Assembly: GCF_000158955.1 (NCBI RefSeq)
Contig: NZ_GG657757.1
Location: 7,465,447 to 7,529,446, forward strand
Direction of reading: 5' to 3'
DNA from: Streptomyces viridochromogenes DSM 40736
Lineage (GTDB): Bacteria > Actinomycetota > Actinomycetes > Streptomycetales > Streptomycetaceae
DNA: 64,000 nt
How positions within the stretch are numbered: the first letter of the stretch is position 1; the number at the start of each line of letters is the position of its first letter. Both the position numbers and the translations under genes were made by a program. The notes under the pieces were generated by a model. The model searched no databases, was not told the DNA's origin, and was given only the letters and a program-made list of their open reading frames with translations. Of the stretch, positions 16,194-28,334 are shown piece after piece.

Positions 16194-17068
16194 TGGACCC
16201 CGTGATGGACCTGGAGTCGCTGGTCGCGATCGACGTCCACACCCATGCGGAGGTGTCCTCCAAGGGACACTCCTCCCTGGACGACGATCTCCACGACGCC
16301 TCCTCCGCCTACTTCAAGGTCGAGGGCAAGCGGAAGCCGACCCTGGAGGAGACCGCCGCGTACTACCGCGAGCGGAAGATGGCCGCCGTGATCTTCACGG
16401 TGGACGCCGAGTCCGCCACCGGCACCCCGCCCGTCCCCAACGAGGAGGTCGCCGAGGCGCGCGCACGCGACGTCTCATCCCCTTCGCTCATCGACCCTTC
16501 CGGGGAAGGCGGGCGTGAAGCAGCCCGCCGCCTGGTCGAGGAGTACGGGGTGAAGGGCTTCAAGTTCCACCCCAGCATCCAGGGGTTCTTCCCCAACGAC
16601 CGGTCGGTGGCGTACGACCTGTACGAGGTGATCGAGGAGACGGGCGCCATCGCCCTCTTCCACACCGGCCAGACGGGCATCGGCGCCGGAGTCCCCGGCG
16701 GGGGCGGCATCCGGCTGAAGTACTCCAACCCTCTGCACGTGGACGACGTGGCGGCCGACTTCCCGCACCTGAAGATCATCCTGGCCCACCCGTCGTTCCC
16801 CTGGCAGGACGAGGCCCTCGCCGTCGCCACGCACAAGCCGGGCGTGCACATCGACCTGTCCGGCTGGTCCCCGAAGTACTTCCCGCCGCAGCTCGTGCAG
16901 TACGCGAACACCCTGCTGAAGGACAAGGTGCTCTTCGGCTCCGACTTCCCCGTCCTCACCCCGGACCGCTGGCTCGCCGACTTCGGCAAGCTGACGATCA
17001 AGGAGGAGGTCCGGCCGAAGATCCTCAAGGAGAACGCCGCCCGCCTGCTCGGGCTGACGAAACCGTAA
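16193..17068 (+). CDS. Amidohydrolase family protein (CouO/PhdC-like), internally garbled patch
   Basis: TIM-barrel metal-dependent hydrolase or decarboxylase of 291 residues, with metal ligands IDVHTHAEV, FKFHPSIQGF, LAHPSFPW and GSDFPVLTPDRW. In hydroxycinnamate clusters the equivalent protein cleaves the 3-keto-acyl-CoA to the hydroxybenzoate. ATG 16193 is chosen because it overlaps the SDR stop. Residues about 93-118 (bases 16463-16530) do not look like the family. Another frame reads LIPFA there and the family SIDPFRGKAGV can be recovered by replacing a few single bases, so small deletions adding up to a multiple of three seem to have occurred. The flanks are intact. Confidence 0.8.
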   Translation: MDPVMDLESLVAIDVHTHAEVSSKGHSSLDDDLHDASSAYFKVEGKRKPTLEETAAYYRERKMAAVIFTVDAESATGTPPVPNEEVAEARARDVSSPSLIDPSGEGGREAARRLVEEYGVKGFKFHPSIQGFFPNDRSVAYDLYEVIEETGAIALFHTGQTGIGAGVPGGGGIRLKYSNPLHVDDVAADFPHLKIILAHPSFPWQDEALAVATHKPGVHIDLSGWSPKYFPPQLVQYANTLLKDKVLFGSDFPVLTPDRWLADFGKLTIKEEVRPKILKENAARLLGLTKP

Positions 17069-17078
17069 GGGGCGTGAC

Positions 17079-18587
17079 ATGCGCAACGAGGGACTGGGGT
17101 CGTGGCCCGCACGCCGGGCCCGCAAGACCCCGCACCGCACCGCCCTGATCCACGGCGACACCACCCGCACCTACGCCGACCTGTACGAGCGCACCACCCG
17201 CCTGGCCCACGCGCTGCGCGAAAGGGGCGTCCGCCGCGGCGACCGCATCGCCTACCTCGGCCCGAACCACCCCTCCTACCTGGAGACCCTGTTCGCGGCC
17301 GGGACCCTCGGCGCGGTGTTCGTCCCCCTCAACACGCGCCTGGCCGGGCCCGAGATCGCCTACCAGCTCGCCGACTCCGGAGCCAAGGCCCTCGTCTACG
17401 GACCCACGCACGCCGGCCTGGTCGCGGGACTGCCGGGCAGCACCGACGTCCGGACCTACGTCGAGGTGGGCGCCGAGTACGAGGAGGCGCTCGCCGCGGC
17501 CGGCACGGAGCCCGTCGACGCGCCGGTCGCCCCGGACGACACCTGCATCATCATGTACACCTCGGGTACGACCGGCCGCCCCAAGGGGGCCATGCTCACC
17601 CACGGCAACCTCACCTGGAACGCGATCAACGTCCTCGTCGACACCGACCTGATCGCCGACGAACGCGCCCTGGTCTGCGCCCCGTTGTTCCACACCGCCG
17701 GCCTGAACATGCTGACGCTCCCGGTCCTGCTGAAGGGCGGCGCCTGCGTCCTGGTCGAGGCCTTCGACCCGGACTCCACCTTCGACCTCGTCGAACGGCA
17801 CCGCATCACCTTCATGTTCGGCGTGCCGACCATGTTCGACCAGGTGGCGAGGCACCCGCGCTGGCCGGACGCGGACCTCTCCTCGCTCCGCATCCTCACC
17901 TGCGGAGGCTCCCCGGTCCCGACCCCGCTGATCGCCGCGTACCAGGAGCGCGGCCTGACCTTCCTCCAGGGCTACGGCATGACCGAGGCCGCCCCCGGCA
18001 CGCTCTTCCTCGACGCCGAACACGCCGTCGGCAAGGCGGGGTCGGCGGGAGTGCCGCACTTCTTCAGCGACGTACGGGTCGTCCGGCCGGACCTCGCGCC
18101 GGTCGACGTGGGCGAGGTCGGAGAGGTCGTCGTCCGCGGGCCGCACGTCATGCCCGGCTACTGGGGGCTGCCCGAGGAGACGGCCGCGTCCTTCGCGGAC
18201 GGCTGGTTCCGCAGCGGCGACGCGGCCCAGGTCGACGAGGACGGCTACGTCCACATCGTCGACCGCATCAAGGACATGATCATCTCCGGTGGCGAGAACA
18301 TCTACCCCGCCGAGATCGAGGACCAGCTCCTCGCCCACCCGGACATCGTCGAGTGCGCGGTGATCGGGGTCCCGGACGACAAGTGGGGCGAGGTACCCCG
18401 CGCGGTCGTCGTGCCCCGCGAGGGCGCCGCACTCGACCCCGACGAGGTGCTCGCGTCGCTCGCGGGCCGCCTCGCCAAGTACAAGATCCCGAAGTCGGTC
18501 GTGCTGGCGGACGCACTGCCCCGCACCGCCTCCGGAAAGCTCCTCAAGTCCCGTGTGCGCAAGCGCTACGGGTCCGACTCCCAGTGA
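17079..18587 (+). CDS. Acyl-CoA synthetase (AMP-forming; aryl/hydroxycinnamoyl-CoA ligase-like)
   Basis: ATP-dependent ligase of 502 residues forming a CoA thioester through an acyl adenylate. It has the P-loop motif YTSGTTGRPKGAML, GYGMTEAAPGT, GWFRSGDAAQ, DRIKDMIISGGENIYP, and the C-terminal catalytic lysine in PRTASGKLLKSR. Next to an SDR, an amidohydrolase and a MaoC hydratase it is best placed as the entry step of an aromatic (hydroxycinnamate) side-chain pathway. Short- or medium-chain fatty acids remain possible. ATG 17079 lies 10 bp after the previous stop. Confidence 0.9.
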   Translation: MRNEGLGSWPARRARKTPHRTALIHGDTTRTYADLYERTTRLAHALRERGVRRGDRIAYLGPNHPSYLETLFAAGTLGAVFVPLNTRLAGPEIAYQLADSGAKALVYGPTHAGLVAGLPGSTDVRTYVEVGAEYEEALAAAGTEPVDAPVAPDDTCIIMYTSGTTGRPKGAMLTHGNLTWNAINVLVDTDLIADERALVCAPLFHTAGLNMLTLPVLLKGGACVLVEAFDPDSTFDLVERHRITFMFGVPTMFDQVARHPRWPDADLSSLRILTCGGSPVPTPLIAAYQERGLTFLQGYGMTEAAPGTLFLDAEHAVGKAGSAGVPHFFSDVRVVRPDLAPVDVGEVGEVVVRGPHVMPGYWGLPEETAASFADGWFRSGDAAQVDEDGYVHIVDRIKDMIISGGENIYPAEIEDQLLAHPDIVECAVIGVPDDKWGEVPRAVVVPREGAALDPDEVLASLAGRLAKYKIPKSVVLADALPRTASGKLLKSRVRKRYGSDSQ

Positions 18588-18598
18588 AGGACAGCCGC

Positions 18599-19054
18599 AT
18601 GAGCATCACCGTCAACGGTCTCGACGAACTCAGGAAGCTCGCGGGCGGCGACCTCGGCACCAGCGAGTGGATCGAGGTCACCCAGGAGCGCATCGACACC
18701 TTCGCCGACGCGACCGGGGACCACCAGTGGATCCACGTGGACCCCGAGCGGGCCAAGGAGGGCCCCTTCGGCGCCCCCATCGCGCACGGCTATCTCACGC
18801 TCTCCCTCTTCATCCCGCTGTTCACCGAGCTGCTGGACGTCCAGGGCGTGACGACCAAGGTCAACTACGGTCTCAACAAGGTGCGTTTCCCCTCCCCGGT
18901 GAAGGTGGGATCCCGCATCCGGCTGACGGCGAAGCTCGCCGAGGTCGAGGACGTGCCGGGCGGCGTGCAGATCACGGTCGACGGAGCCATCGAGATCGAG
19001 GGCGGCACCAAGCCGGCCGCGGTGCTGCAGAGCCTGTCGCGGTTCTACGTCTGA
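18599..19054 (+). CDS. MaoC family enoyl-CoA hydratase
   Basis: Hot-dog fold (R)-type hydratase of 151 residues with the family motif FADATGDHQWIHVDPERA (catalytic Asp and His) and the GPFGAPIAHGYLTLSL segment. It would hydrate the enoyl or cinnamoyl-CoA produced by the neighbouring ligase. The ATG at 18599 follows the ligase stop by 11 bp. The end overlaps the convergent PaaX gene by 10 bp. Confidence 0.93.
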   Translation: MSITVNGLDELRKLAGGDLGTSEWIEVTQERIDTFADATGDHQWIHVDPERAKEGPFGAPIAHGYLTLSLFIPLFTELLDVQGVTTKVNYGLNKVRFPSPVKVGSRIRLTAKLAEVEDVPGGVQITVDGAIEIEGGTKPAAVLQSLSRFYV

Positions 19055-19881
19055 GACCGCGCCGGCACCAGGTCGAGCAGGCGCTGCGCCGAGGCGTGCG
19101 CGAGCGGCGAGAGCCGGTCGTGCACGGTCCGGAACGTCTTCTCGGCCTGCTCCGCCGGCCAGTCGTCCGGCAGGTGCTTGACCGGCAGGCGCGGATCGCG
19201 CCGGACGATCCGCAGCCACTCGGTCTGCAGCCGCAGGCGCAGCACGAGGGCGTCGTCGGCGTCCGGCAGGTCCTCCTCCCAGGGCTGCCAACGCTGTACG
19301 AACCCCTCGTAGCGGCCCGCCAGGTCGGACAGTTCCCAGGTCTCCTCGATCATCTGGCCGATGTCCATGCCGACGTCCGCGTGCGCCCGGAAGACCTTCA
19401 CGTGGGCGGACAGCCCGAGCTCGGCCACCAGCGCCGACACGTCGACCTCGCCCGGGGCGATCCACAGGCCGTTGAACAGCGGGCCGAAACCGCTCCAGGT
19501 CAGCTGGGAGCGCAGGTCGTGACGCTGGCGCTGCCAGGACTCCGGCAGGGAGAAGCCGAGCAGGGTCCAGGTGCCGTCCCAGTGCCGGTTGACGGCACCG
19601 GCCTGCCAGATGCGCCGCTCGCCGTCGCGCAGCACCGCCTCCGAGCGCTCGGTCAGCCCGAAGTACATGCGGCGGCCCTCCCGCTGGCGGCGCAGCAGAT
19701 CGCGCTTGACCATGCGGGCCAGTGTCGAGCGGGTCGCCTGCTCGCCGACGCCGGCGCGGGCGAACACGTCGATGACGCTGCCCGAGTACACGCACACGTC
19801 ACGCCCGAGCACCTGGTCGCCCAGGAACGTCAGCATGAGGGACTGGGGCCGCAGCGACTCTTCACCGGTCACGCGGCCCAC
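19045..19881 (-). CDS. PaaX family transcriptional regulator
   Basis: Regulator of 278 residues with the PaaX layout. The N-terminal winged helix has LMLTFLGDQVL, SGSVIDVFARAGVGEQATR and STLARMVKRDLLRRQREG. A central domain contains WDGTWTLLGFSLPESWQRQR, followed by a C-terminal PaaX domain. PaaX proteins repress aryl-acyl-CoA catabolic operons and respond to the CoA thioester. The gene converges on the ligase/MaoC operon, so this operon may have both a MarR and a PaaX input. Start GTG 19881 has GGAGG 4 nt upstream. GTG 19872 is an alternative. Confidence 0.9.
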   Translation of the reverse strand: MGRVTGEESLRPQSLMLTFLGDQVLGRDVCVYSGSVIDVFARAGVGEQATRSTLARMVKRDLLRRQREGRRMYFGLTERSEAVLRDGERRIWQAGAVNRHWDGTWTLLGFSLPESWQRQRHDLRSQLTWSGFGPLFNGLWIAPGEVDVSALVAELGLSAHVKVFRAHADVGMDIGQMIEETWELSDLAGRYEGFVQRWQPWEEDLPDADDALVLRLRLQTEWLRIVRRDPRLPVKHLPDDWPAEQAEKTFRTVHDRLSPLAHASAQRLLDLVPARSQT

Positions 19882-19896
19882 CGTACCTCCGCCCGA

Positions 19897-21564
19897 TCAG
19901 GCGCCTTCCACGTCGACGAAGACCGGGTTCGTGTAGAACCACGTGTCCGCCCACGGGTCGCCGTCCCCGGGCGCGTGCGGGATCGGCCCGTGCGGGTCGA
20001 CCGAGGCTCCCAGGTAACCGGTGCCGTTGCGCTTGCCGTCGCTGCCGCGCAGCCGGACGTAGAAGGACTCGCCGCCCGCGGTCAGCGGGACGCGCAGGGT
20101 GTAGGTGCCCGTGCGGCCGGAGACGTTCTGCGACCGCACGACCCGGGTGTCGGGGGCCTTCCAGGTGTCGCGGTCGGTGACCGGGCCGCGCACCGCGCCG
20201 CGGATGACGTCCACGTGCGCCAGTCCGGGCAGGATGCCCTGCGGATTGGGCCGCGAGGCGGTCGTCACGGTGATGTCCAGGGTCAGCTTCTCGCCCTTGC
20301 GGACCCGCAGCTGACCGCCGAGGGCCACGCCCCGGCCCTGGTCCTGGTCCCGCTTGAGCCGGACGTCGAGCCCGTCGAGCAGATGCCCGTGGTCGAGCCA
20401 GACCCGGCCCGCGCGCAGGCCCGCCATGACCGCGCGATAGCCGTAGCGGGTCACGCCGACGTGGGTGCGGCTGAACTGGCCGGGCCAGAAGTCGCCGCCG
20501 GGCTGCGGGGAGTCCGTGTTCACCGGGTCGGGGATCTTGCCGGTGTTGTCGAAGTTCTGCCCCGGCAGCCAGTCGCCGTTCTTCCACGTGTCGAAGACGA
20601 CCCGGTGAACGTCGGAGTTGGTGGTGATCGTGAACAGCTTGCCCTCGGCGAGCATCGCGTCCCACATGCCGCCGACCGTCGCCGTCATCCAGTCGAAGCC
20701 GCCGTACAGCACGTACGCGTTCTCCGGGTAGCCGGCCCAGGAGTTCACGGACGGTTTGTTGGTGTACTCACCGCGCTGCGAGTCAGGACCCTCCCAGCCG
20801 GGGATGCCACCGCCCTGCGCGCCGGGCGCGCCCTCCATGCCGATCATGATCTCGGGTGCCGCGTCCCGCCAGTTGCGCATCTCATGGGGGGAGTCGATGC
20901 CCAGCCGCATCGGATGGTTGGCGAAGACGAGGACGTCGTCGACGTATCCGGTACGGCGCTGTTCGGCGAGCCACTGGATGGCCTTGACCGCGTGCGCTTC
21001 GTTGCGCGCCGTGTTCGGGTTGTCCGGGGCACCGTCCGTGTAGCCCAACAGCTTGCCGTCGTAGGCCAGCTCGAACCGGGTGAGGAGGTCGACCTCGTGC
21101 GCACCGGGCGCGGCGAAGATCGTGCAGTGCTCGGCGGCCGGGATGTACCACTCCAGGCCCTGGAAGATCAGCTGACGAGGGTTCTCGGCGCGAGCCTTGA
21201 GGATCTCCTTGTGCTCCATGGCGGCGCCGTGGTAGGCGTGCCCGAAGTTGGAGTGCTCGTTGAACACCATCCAGTCAAGGCCGTACTTGGCGGCCGCGGT
21301 GGCCAGCTGGGAGAAGGTGTACTTCGCGTCGTGGCTGTAGACGCTGTGGACGTGGTGGTCGCCGACGAGGTAGGCGAGTTTCGGATCGGTGCCGCCGTAG
21401 CCGCCGGCAGCGGCCGCCTCGGGCATCGCCGCCGAGCCGAGGGCGAACGCGGCGCCGAACAGACCTGCCCGGCGCAGGAGCTGACGGCGGGAGACGCCCT
21501 GGGCGTCCAGGAGGGCGGGGGAGACGGCCGGGTCGGCCCAGGCGGGCAGCTGCTGTTCGGTCAT
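19897..21564 (-). CDS. Tat-exported PHP-domain phosphoesterase
   Basis: A 555-residue exported hydrolase. The N-terminus carries a twin-arginine signal (SRRQLLRRAGLFGAAFALG, about residues 25-43). The catalytic domain shows PHP-type metal ligands: GDHHVHSVYSHD, NEHSNFGHA and TNSDVHRVVFD. A C-terminal beta-rich domain has ESFYVRLRGSDG. PHP enzymes are metal-dependent phosphoesterases acting on nucleotides or sugar phosphates. This gene is last in the minus-strand glycan/phosphoester set, 24 bp after the calcineurin-type enzyme. Its export suggests it strips phosphate from an external polymer or phospho-sugar (inference). Confidence 0.85.
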   Translation of the reverse strand: MTEQQLPAWADPAVSPALLDAQGVSRRQLLRRAGLFGAAFALGSAAMPEAAAAGGYGGTDPKLAYLVGDHHVHSVYSHDAKYTFSQLATAAAKYGLDWMVFNEHSNFGHAYHGAAMEHKEILKARAENPRQLIFQGLEWYIPAAEHCTIFAAPGAHEVDLLTRFELAYDGKLLGYTDGAPDNPNTARNEAHAVKAIQWLAEQRRTGYVDDVLVFANHPMRLGIDSPHEMRNWRDAAPEIMIGMEGAPGAQGGGIPGWEGPDSQRGEYTNKPSVNSWAGYPENAYVLYGGFDWMTATVGGMWDAMLAEGKLFTITTNSDVHRVVFDTWKNGDWLPGQNFDNTGKIPDPVNTDSPQPGGDFWPGQFSRTHVGVTRYGYRAVMAGLRAGRVWLDHGHLLDGLDVRLKRDQDQGRGVALGGQLRVRKGEKLTLDITVTTASRPNPQGILPGLAHVDVIRGAVRGPVTDRDTWKAPDTRVVRSQNVSGRTGTYTLRVPLTAGGESFYVRLRGSDGKRNGTGYLGASVDPHGPIPHAPGDGDPWADTWFYTNPVFVDVEGA

Positions 21565-21588
21565 GACGATCCTCTGGGTCTCACTGGG

Positions 21589-23427
21589 TCAGTGGTTCAT
21601 GAAGCTGGTGACGGGCAGCGCCCGTGCGACGATCCGGACGTCTCCGAGCCGGCCGTGCAGGATCTGGTCGATCTTGCCGGCGTACTCGTAGCCGCCCAGC
21701 AGCCAGGGCAGCCCCACCGAGGTCAGGCCCACGGCGGCCGCCTTCGGGTTGCGGACCACGGGGCAGCCCTCGACGTACAGCGTGGTGTGCGTGCCGTCGT
21801 TCACGACCGCGAGGTGCCACCACGTCTCCAGCGGGGTCTCCTGACCCCAGTTGGTCGCGATCCCTTCCTGGTTGAGCGGGCGCACGGCCCACTGCGGCTC
21901 GCGGTCGTTGGACAATGACAGCGTGGCGAGCGGCTCGTCGGGGTCGTCGGCGGTCTTGCCCGCGGCGCCGCCCGTGCCGGTGCGGCCGACCAGGCCCGAC
22001 CAGGCGTGGTGGTCCGGGTCCCAGTCGGCGGGCAGACGGTAGAACGCCTCGATGGTGTAGCCGTCCTCGAAGGTGGCCTTGCTGAGCGGGGCGCCGTCGA
22101 CCGTGCGCAGGTACGCGCCCTTCAGCGGCGACTTGAAGCCCTGGAACTCCAGGCTGCCGTGCCCCGGCTGGTCGGGGTGGTGGTCCGCCGACCAGCCCAG
22201 CGTGCCTTTGCCGACCGTGACCAGGGACAGGTCGTTGCCCCGCCCGGACAGGTCGCGGACCGTTCCCTTCGTGCCGTCGACGGGCTTCTCGAAGCGCCAG
22301 TACGCCACCGTGCCCGGCAGCAGCATCGTCGAGACGGGCCGGGACGGCCGGGCGGGCACGGGAGCGAAGCCGGAGAATCGTTTCTGGAAGTCGATCTCGA
22401 CGGAGAAGCGGTCGGCGTCGCCGCTCAGCTCCATCTCCTGCCGTTCCAGCTCGTTGAGCCCCTTCGACGCCCGGCCCAGGATCCACGGCGAGAGCGTCTC
22501 CACGTCGATGACGCCGCGGTCCAGGTCGAACCGGTACAGGCGGATCATCGCCGCGCCACCGAAGTAGCGGTTCTGGTAGTTCGTCAGATGCAGCTGGACG
22601 TCGTGCCCCGCCGCGTTCTTCCGCGTCGCGCGGCCGGCGGGCCAGTAGTGCCCGCCCAGGGCCAGAAAGATCTGGTCGTGGTCCTCGATCAGCTGGTCCC
22701 ACAGCTGCTGCCCGTAGTCCGACAACGTGTCGTCCTCGACGACCAGTTCGTGCGTCGTGAGGATCACCGGCGTCTTCGGGTGCTTCGCCAGGACCTCCTT
22801 CGCCCACGCGTACCCCTGCGGCGAGAGCCGCCAGTCCAGCGCGAGCACCAGCCACTCCCGCCCGCCCGCCGCGAACCGGTGGAAGGTGTTGTAGCCGTCC
22901 GGGGAGGCACCGCCGAACGTCGGCTTCCCCTCGAACCGCTTGGGCCCGAAGGCGTCCAGGTACGGTGTCGCGCCACGCTGGTCGGTCGTCGACGGCCTCA
23001 CGTCGTGGTTGCCCGCCAGGACGCTGTAGCCGACGCCCCGCCGGTCCAGCAGCCCGAACGCCTCGCCGATCGCCGCGAACTCCTCCTTCGCGCCGTTCTG
23101 CGTGAGGTCCCCGAGATGCGACAGGAAGACGATGTTCTCCTCCCGGCCGTGCTCCAGCAGATAGCGCAGCGACGCCTCGACCGGAGCCCTGTCGATGCTC
23201 GGCCCGTCGAAGAGGTACTGCGTGTCCGGCATCACGGCGAGCGTGAAGCGGCGGCTGCGCGGGTCGGGACGCCACCTCGCCATCGAGGCCGCCTCCGCGG
23301 TGACGGCCGGCAGCGCGGTCACGGCGGCGGCGGTGGCGCCGAGCAGCGCGGTGGCCCGGAGGAAACCGCGTCTTCCGGCACCGGCCTGGGGCGCCTCGCC
23401 CAGGTCGTGGTCATGCGCAATGCACAC
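21589..23427 (-). CDS. Tat-exported metallophosphoesterase with C-terminal LamG-like domain
   Basis: Exported 612-residue protein. The Tat signal is GRRGFLRATALLGATAAAV (about residues 18-36). The calcineurin-like domain (about 60-360) has VMPDTQYLFDG, HLGDLTQNG, GNHDVR, TTHELV and GHYWPAG, covering the dinuclear metal ligands. Residues about 385-610 form a concanavalin/LamG-like jelly roll (VAYWRFEKPVDGTKG, WWHLAVVNDGTHTTLYVEG), typically a carbohydrate-binding module. Start GTG 23427 has GGAG 5 nt upstream. Combining phosphoesterase and glycan-binding parts points to a phosphorylated polysaccharide or cell-wall substrate. Confidence 0.88.
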   Translation of the reverse strand: MCIAHDHDLGEAPQAGAGRRGFLRATALLGATAAAVTALPAVTAEAASMARWRPDPRSRRFTLAVMPDTQYLFDGPSIDRAPVEASLRYLLEHGREENIVFLSHLGDLTQNGAKEEFAAIGEAFGLLDRRGVGYSVLAGNHDVRPSTTDQRGATPYLDAFGPKRFEGKPTFGGASPDGYNTFHRFAAGGREWLVLALDWRLSPQGYAWAKEVLAKHPKTPVILTTHELVVEDDTLSDYGQQLWDQLIEDHDQIFLALGGHYWPAGRATRKNAAGHDVQLHLTNYQNRYFGGAAMIRLYRFDLDRGVIDVETLSPWILGRASKGLNELERQEMELSGDADRFSVEIDFQKRFSGFAPVPARPSRPVSTMLLPGTVAYWRFEKPVDGTKGTVRDLSGRGNDLSLVTVGKGTLGWSADHHPDQPGHGSLEFQGFKSPLKGAYLRTVDGAPLSKATFEDGYTIEAFYRLPADWDPDHHAWSGLVGRTGTGGAAGKTADDPDEPLATLSLSNDREPQWAVRPLNQEGIATNWGQETPLETWWHLAVVNDGTHTTLYVEGCPVVRNPKAAAVGLTSVGLPWLLGGYEYAGKIDQILHGRLGDVRIVARALPVTSFMNH

Positions 23428-23476
23428 GGGTGCTCCATGGGGTGACTGAGAACGGGGTGGCTGAGAGGGGAGGGAC

Positions 23477-26406
<2,930 letters not shown>

Positions 26407-26410
<4 letters not shown>

Positions 26411-27339
26411 GACCATTCCGAAGTCGGTGGGGTGGGGCGGGGCAGGACACGGCCCGGCAGGCCCCAGTCGGGGTCGACGGGGATGCCGAGACGGTCCAGG
26501 ACGGTGGGGGCGATGTCGATGAGGCGGGGAGCGTCGAGCCGGAGGCCCCCGGGCATGCCGGGCTCGGCGAGGACGACGAAGACCTCCCGCTCGGCACGCG
26601 AGTCGCCGCCGTGGCCACCGGAGTCGAGATGACCGTGGTCGGTGGTGACCAGCACGGTCCAGCGCTCCTCGGCGCGCCGCGGATCCGAGCGCCGGGCGTC
26701 GATCGCATCCAGCAGCCGCCCGAGGTGGGTGTCCTGGGCGAGGAGGGCCTGGTCGTAGGCGGGGGAGAGGGGCCCGGTGGCGTGGCCGGCCTCGTCGGTG
26801 GCGCCGAAGTACGCGAACAGGACGTCCGGGTCGAACGTGGTGAGCCAGCGCAGGGCGGTGCGGGCGACGCGGCGGTCCGCGGTTTCATACCCCCTGGACT
26901 CGCCGTTGTGGCGCACCCGTCGGCCGATGGCCCGGCTGAGGGTGCCGCGGCGGACCAGCGCCGGCCAGGACACCGCGGCCGCCGTGCGCAGACCGGGCCG
27001 GGCGGTGGCGGCACGGGTCAGGAAGTCGGGGTAGCGGGTGTAGTCGGCGCCTTTGAAGTCATTGCCGGTCACCCCGTGGCGGTCGGGCCACACCCCGGTG
27101 AGGATGCTCGACCAGCCGGGCCCGGAGTCGGTGTAGGCCATGCTGGTCGACGGACCGTTCGCGGCCTGGCCGTCCGCCTCGCCGTAAGGCAGCAGGCTGG
27201 TGCCGACGGCGCCCGCGGCCATCAGGCTGTGCAGCACGGGTGCCGCGGACGAAGAGAGGACCAGCCGGTCGAAGCGCAGCCCGTCCATGCCGACGACGAG
27301 CACCTTGGCGCGTGGGGCCTCGGAATTGACGTCCGTCAC
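26407..27339 (-). CDS. Alkaline phosphatase superfamily phosphodiesterase/phosphatase
   Basis: A 310-residue hydrolase of the alkaline phosphatase/sulfatase superfamily, nucleotide-pyrophosphatase/phosphodiesterase branch. Metal ligands appear in VVGMDGLRFD, FAYFGATDEAGHATG and TTDHGHLDSGGHGG. The nucleophile is expected in MAYTDSGPGWSSILTG. There is no signal peptide. GTG 27339 has GAGG 6 nt upstream. It overlaps the GH2 gene by 4 bp, indicating that phosphoester cleavage and glycan hydrolysis are expressed together. A terminator separates it from the ABC genes upstream, so it may have its own promoter. Confidence 0.87.
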
Positions 27340-27453
27340 TGGGTGCCTCTCTTGTGTGGCTGCTACGAGCTCGGGCCGGGACCGGCCGCTCTCGGCTGCG
27401 CGTCCCCTGTGGCTGGTCGCGCCCACGCGGCGGAGCCGCATATCGGCACAGCC

Positions 27454-27476
27454 CCGCGCCCCCTTTCGGGGCGCGG
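27454..27476. terminator. Intrinsic-type hairpin after the sugar ABC operon
   Basis: Perfect 9-bp stem CCGCGCCCC / GGGGCGCGG with a CTTTC loop, 10 bp beyond the stop of the second permease gene (minus strand). This form is very common in Streptomyces intergenic regions. It lies between the transporter genes and the phosphodiesterase-GH2 pair. Confidence 0.8.
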
Positions 27477-27485
27477 TTGTCCCGG

Positions 27486-28334
27486 TCAGGTTCCCTGCAC
27501 AGCTCCCTCTGTGGCGCCCGCGATGAACCCGCGGGCGAAGAGGGTGAAGACCACGACCAGCGGCACGGACGCCATGAGCACGCCCGCCATCACCATGCTG
27601 TAGTCGGTGGTGTGCCCGACGTGGAGCTGGGCGAGCGCCACCTGGAGGGTGAGGTGGCCGGGGTCGGTGAGCACGACCAGCGGCCAGATGTAGTCGTTCC
27701 AGGCACCGACGAAGGCGTAGATGGCGAGGAAGGACAGCGCGGGCCTGATCATCGGCAGCACGATGTTCCAGTACTGGCGGAAGAACCCGGCGCCGTCGAT
27801 GCGCGCGGCGTCGAGGAGTTCGTCCGGCACACCGTTGTGGATGTACTGCCGCAGCCAGAAGATGCCGAAGGCGTTGGCGAGGGCGGGCAGGACCAGCGCC
27901 TTGAGCGTGCCGACCCAGCCGATGTCGGACATGAGGATGAACTGTGGGAGCACGGCCAGCTGGAGCGGCAGCATCATGAACCCGACCAGCATGGCGAACA
28001 GCACCCTGCGTCCGGGGAAGTCGAACTTGGCGAAGGTGAACGCCGCCAGGGAGTCGATGAACAGGACCAGGACGGTCGTGACGCACGCGACGACGAGCGT
28101 GTTCAGCATCGACCCGAAGAAGTCGATGGTGTCGAACACGTGCCGGACGTTCTCCAGCAGATGGGAACCGAAGGTCAGCTTCGGCGGGCTCTTGTAGATG
28201 TCCTCGGTGGTGTTGGTCGCCATGACGACCGTCCACACGAACGGGAAGACCGAGATCAGGACGGCCAGGCCGAGGACGATGTGCGCGGTCAGGCCCTTGG
28301 GACGCCGTGACCGCCTCTTGACCGCTGCGGTCAT
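27486..28334 (-). CDS. Carbohydrate ABC transporter permease (MalG type)
   Basis: Inner-membrane permease of 282 residues with about six transmembrane helices. It has the EAA-loop motif ELLDAARIDGAGFFRQYWNI and the C-terminal MAGVLMASVPLVVVF segment typical of MalG-like proteins. ATG 28334 has GGAGG 5 nt upstream and overlaps the first permease stop (ATGA). It forms a heterodimer with the product of the upstream gene. No ATPase gene is present, so the shared multiple-sugar ATPase (MsiK) of Streptomyces probably energises it. Confidence 0.94.
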   Translation of the reverse strand: MTAAVKRRSRRPKGLTAHIVLGLAVLISVFPFVWTVVMATNTTEDIYKSPPKLTFGSHLLENVRHVFDTIDFFGSMLNTLVVACVTTVLVLFIDSLAAFTFAKFDFPGRRVLFAMLVGFMMLPLQLAVLPQFILMSDIGWVGTLKALVLPALANAFGIFWLRQYIHNGVPDELLDAARIDGAGFFRQYWNIVLPMIRPALSFLAIYAFVGAWNDYIWPLVVLTDPGHLTLQVALAQLHVGHTTDYSMVMAGVLMASVPLVVVFTLFARGFIAGATEGAVQGT

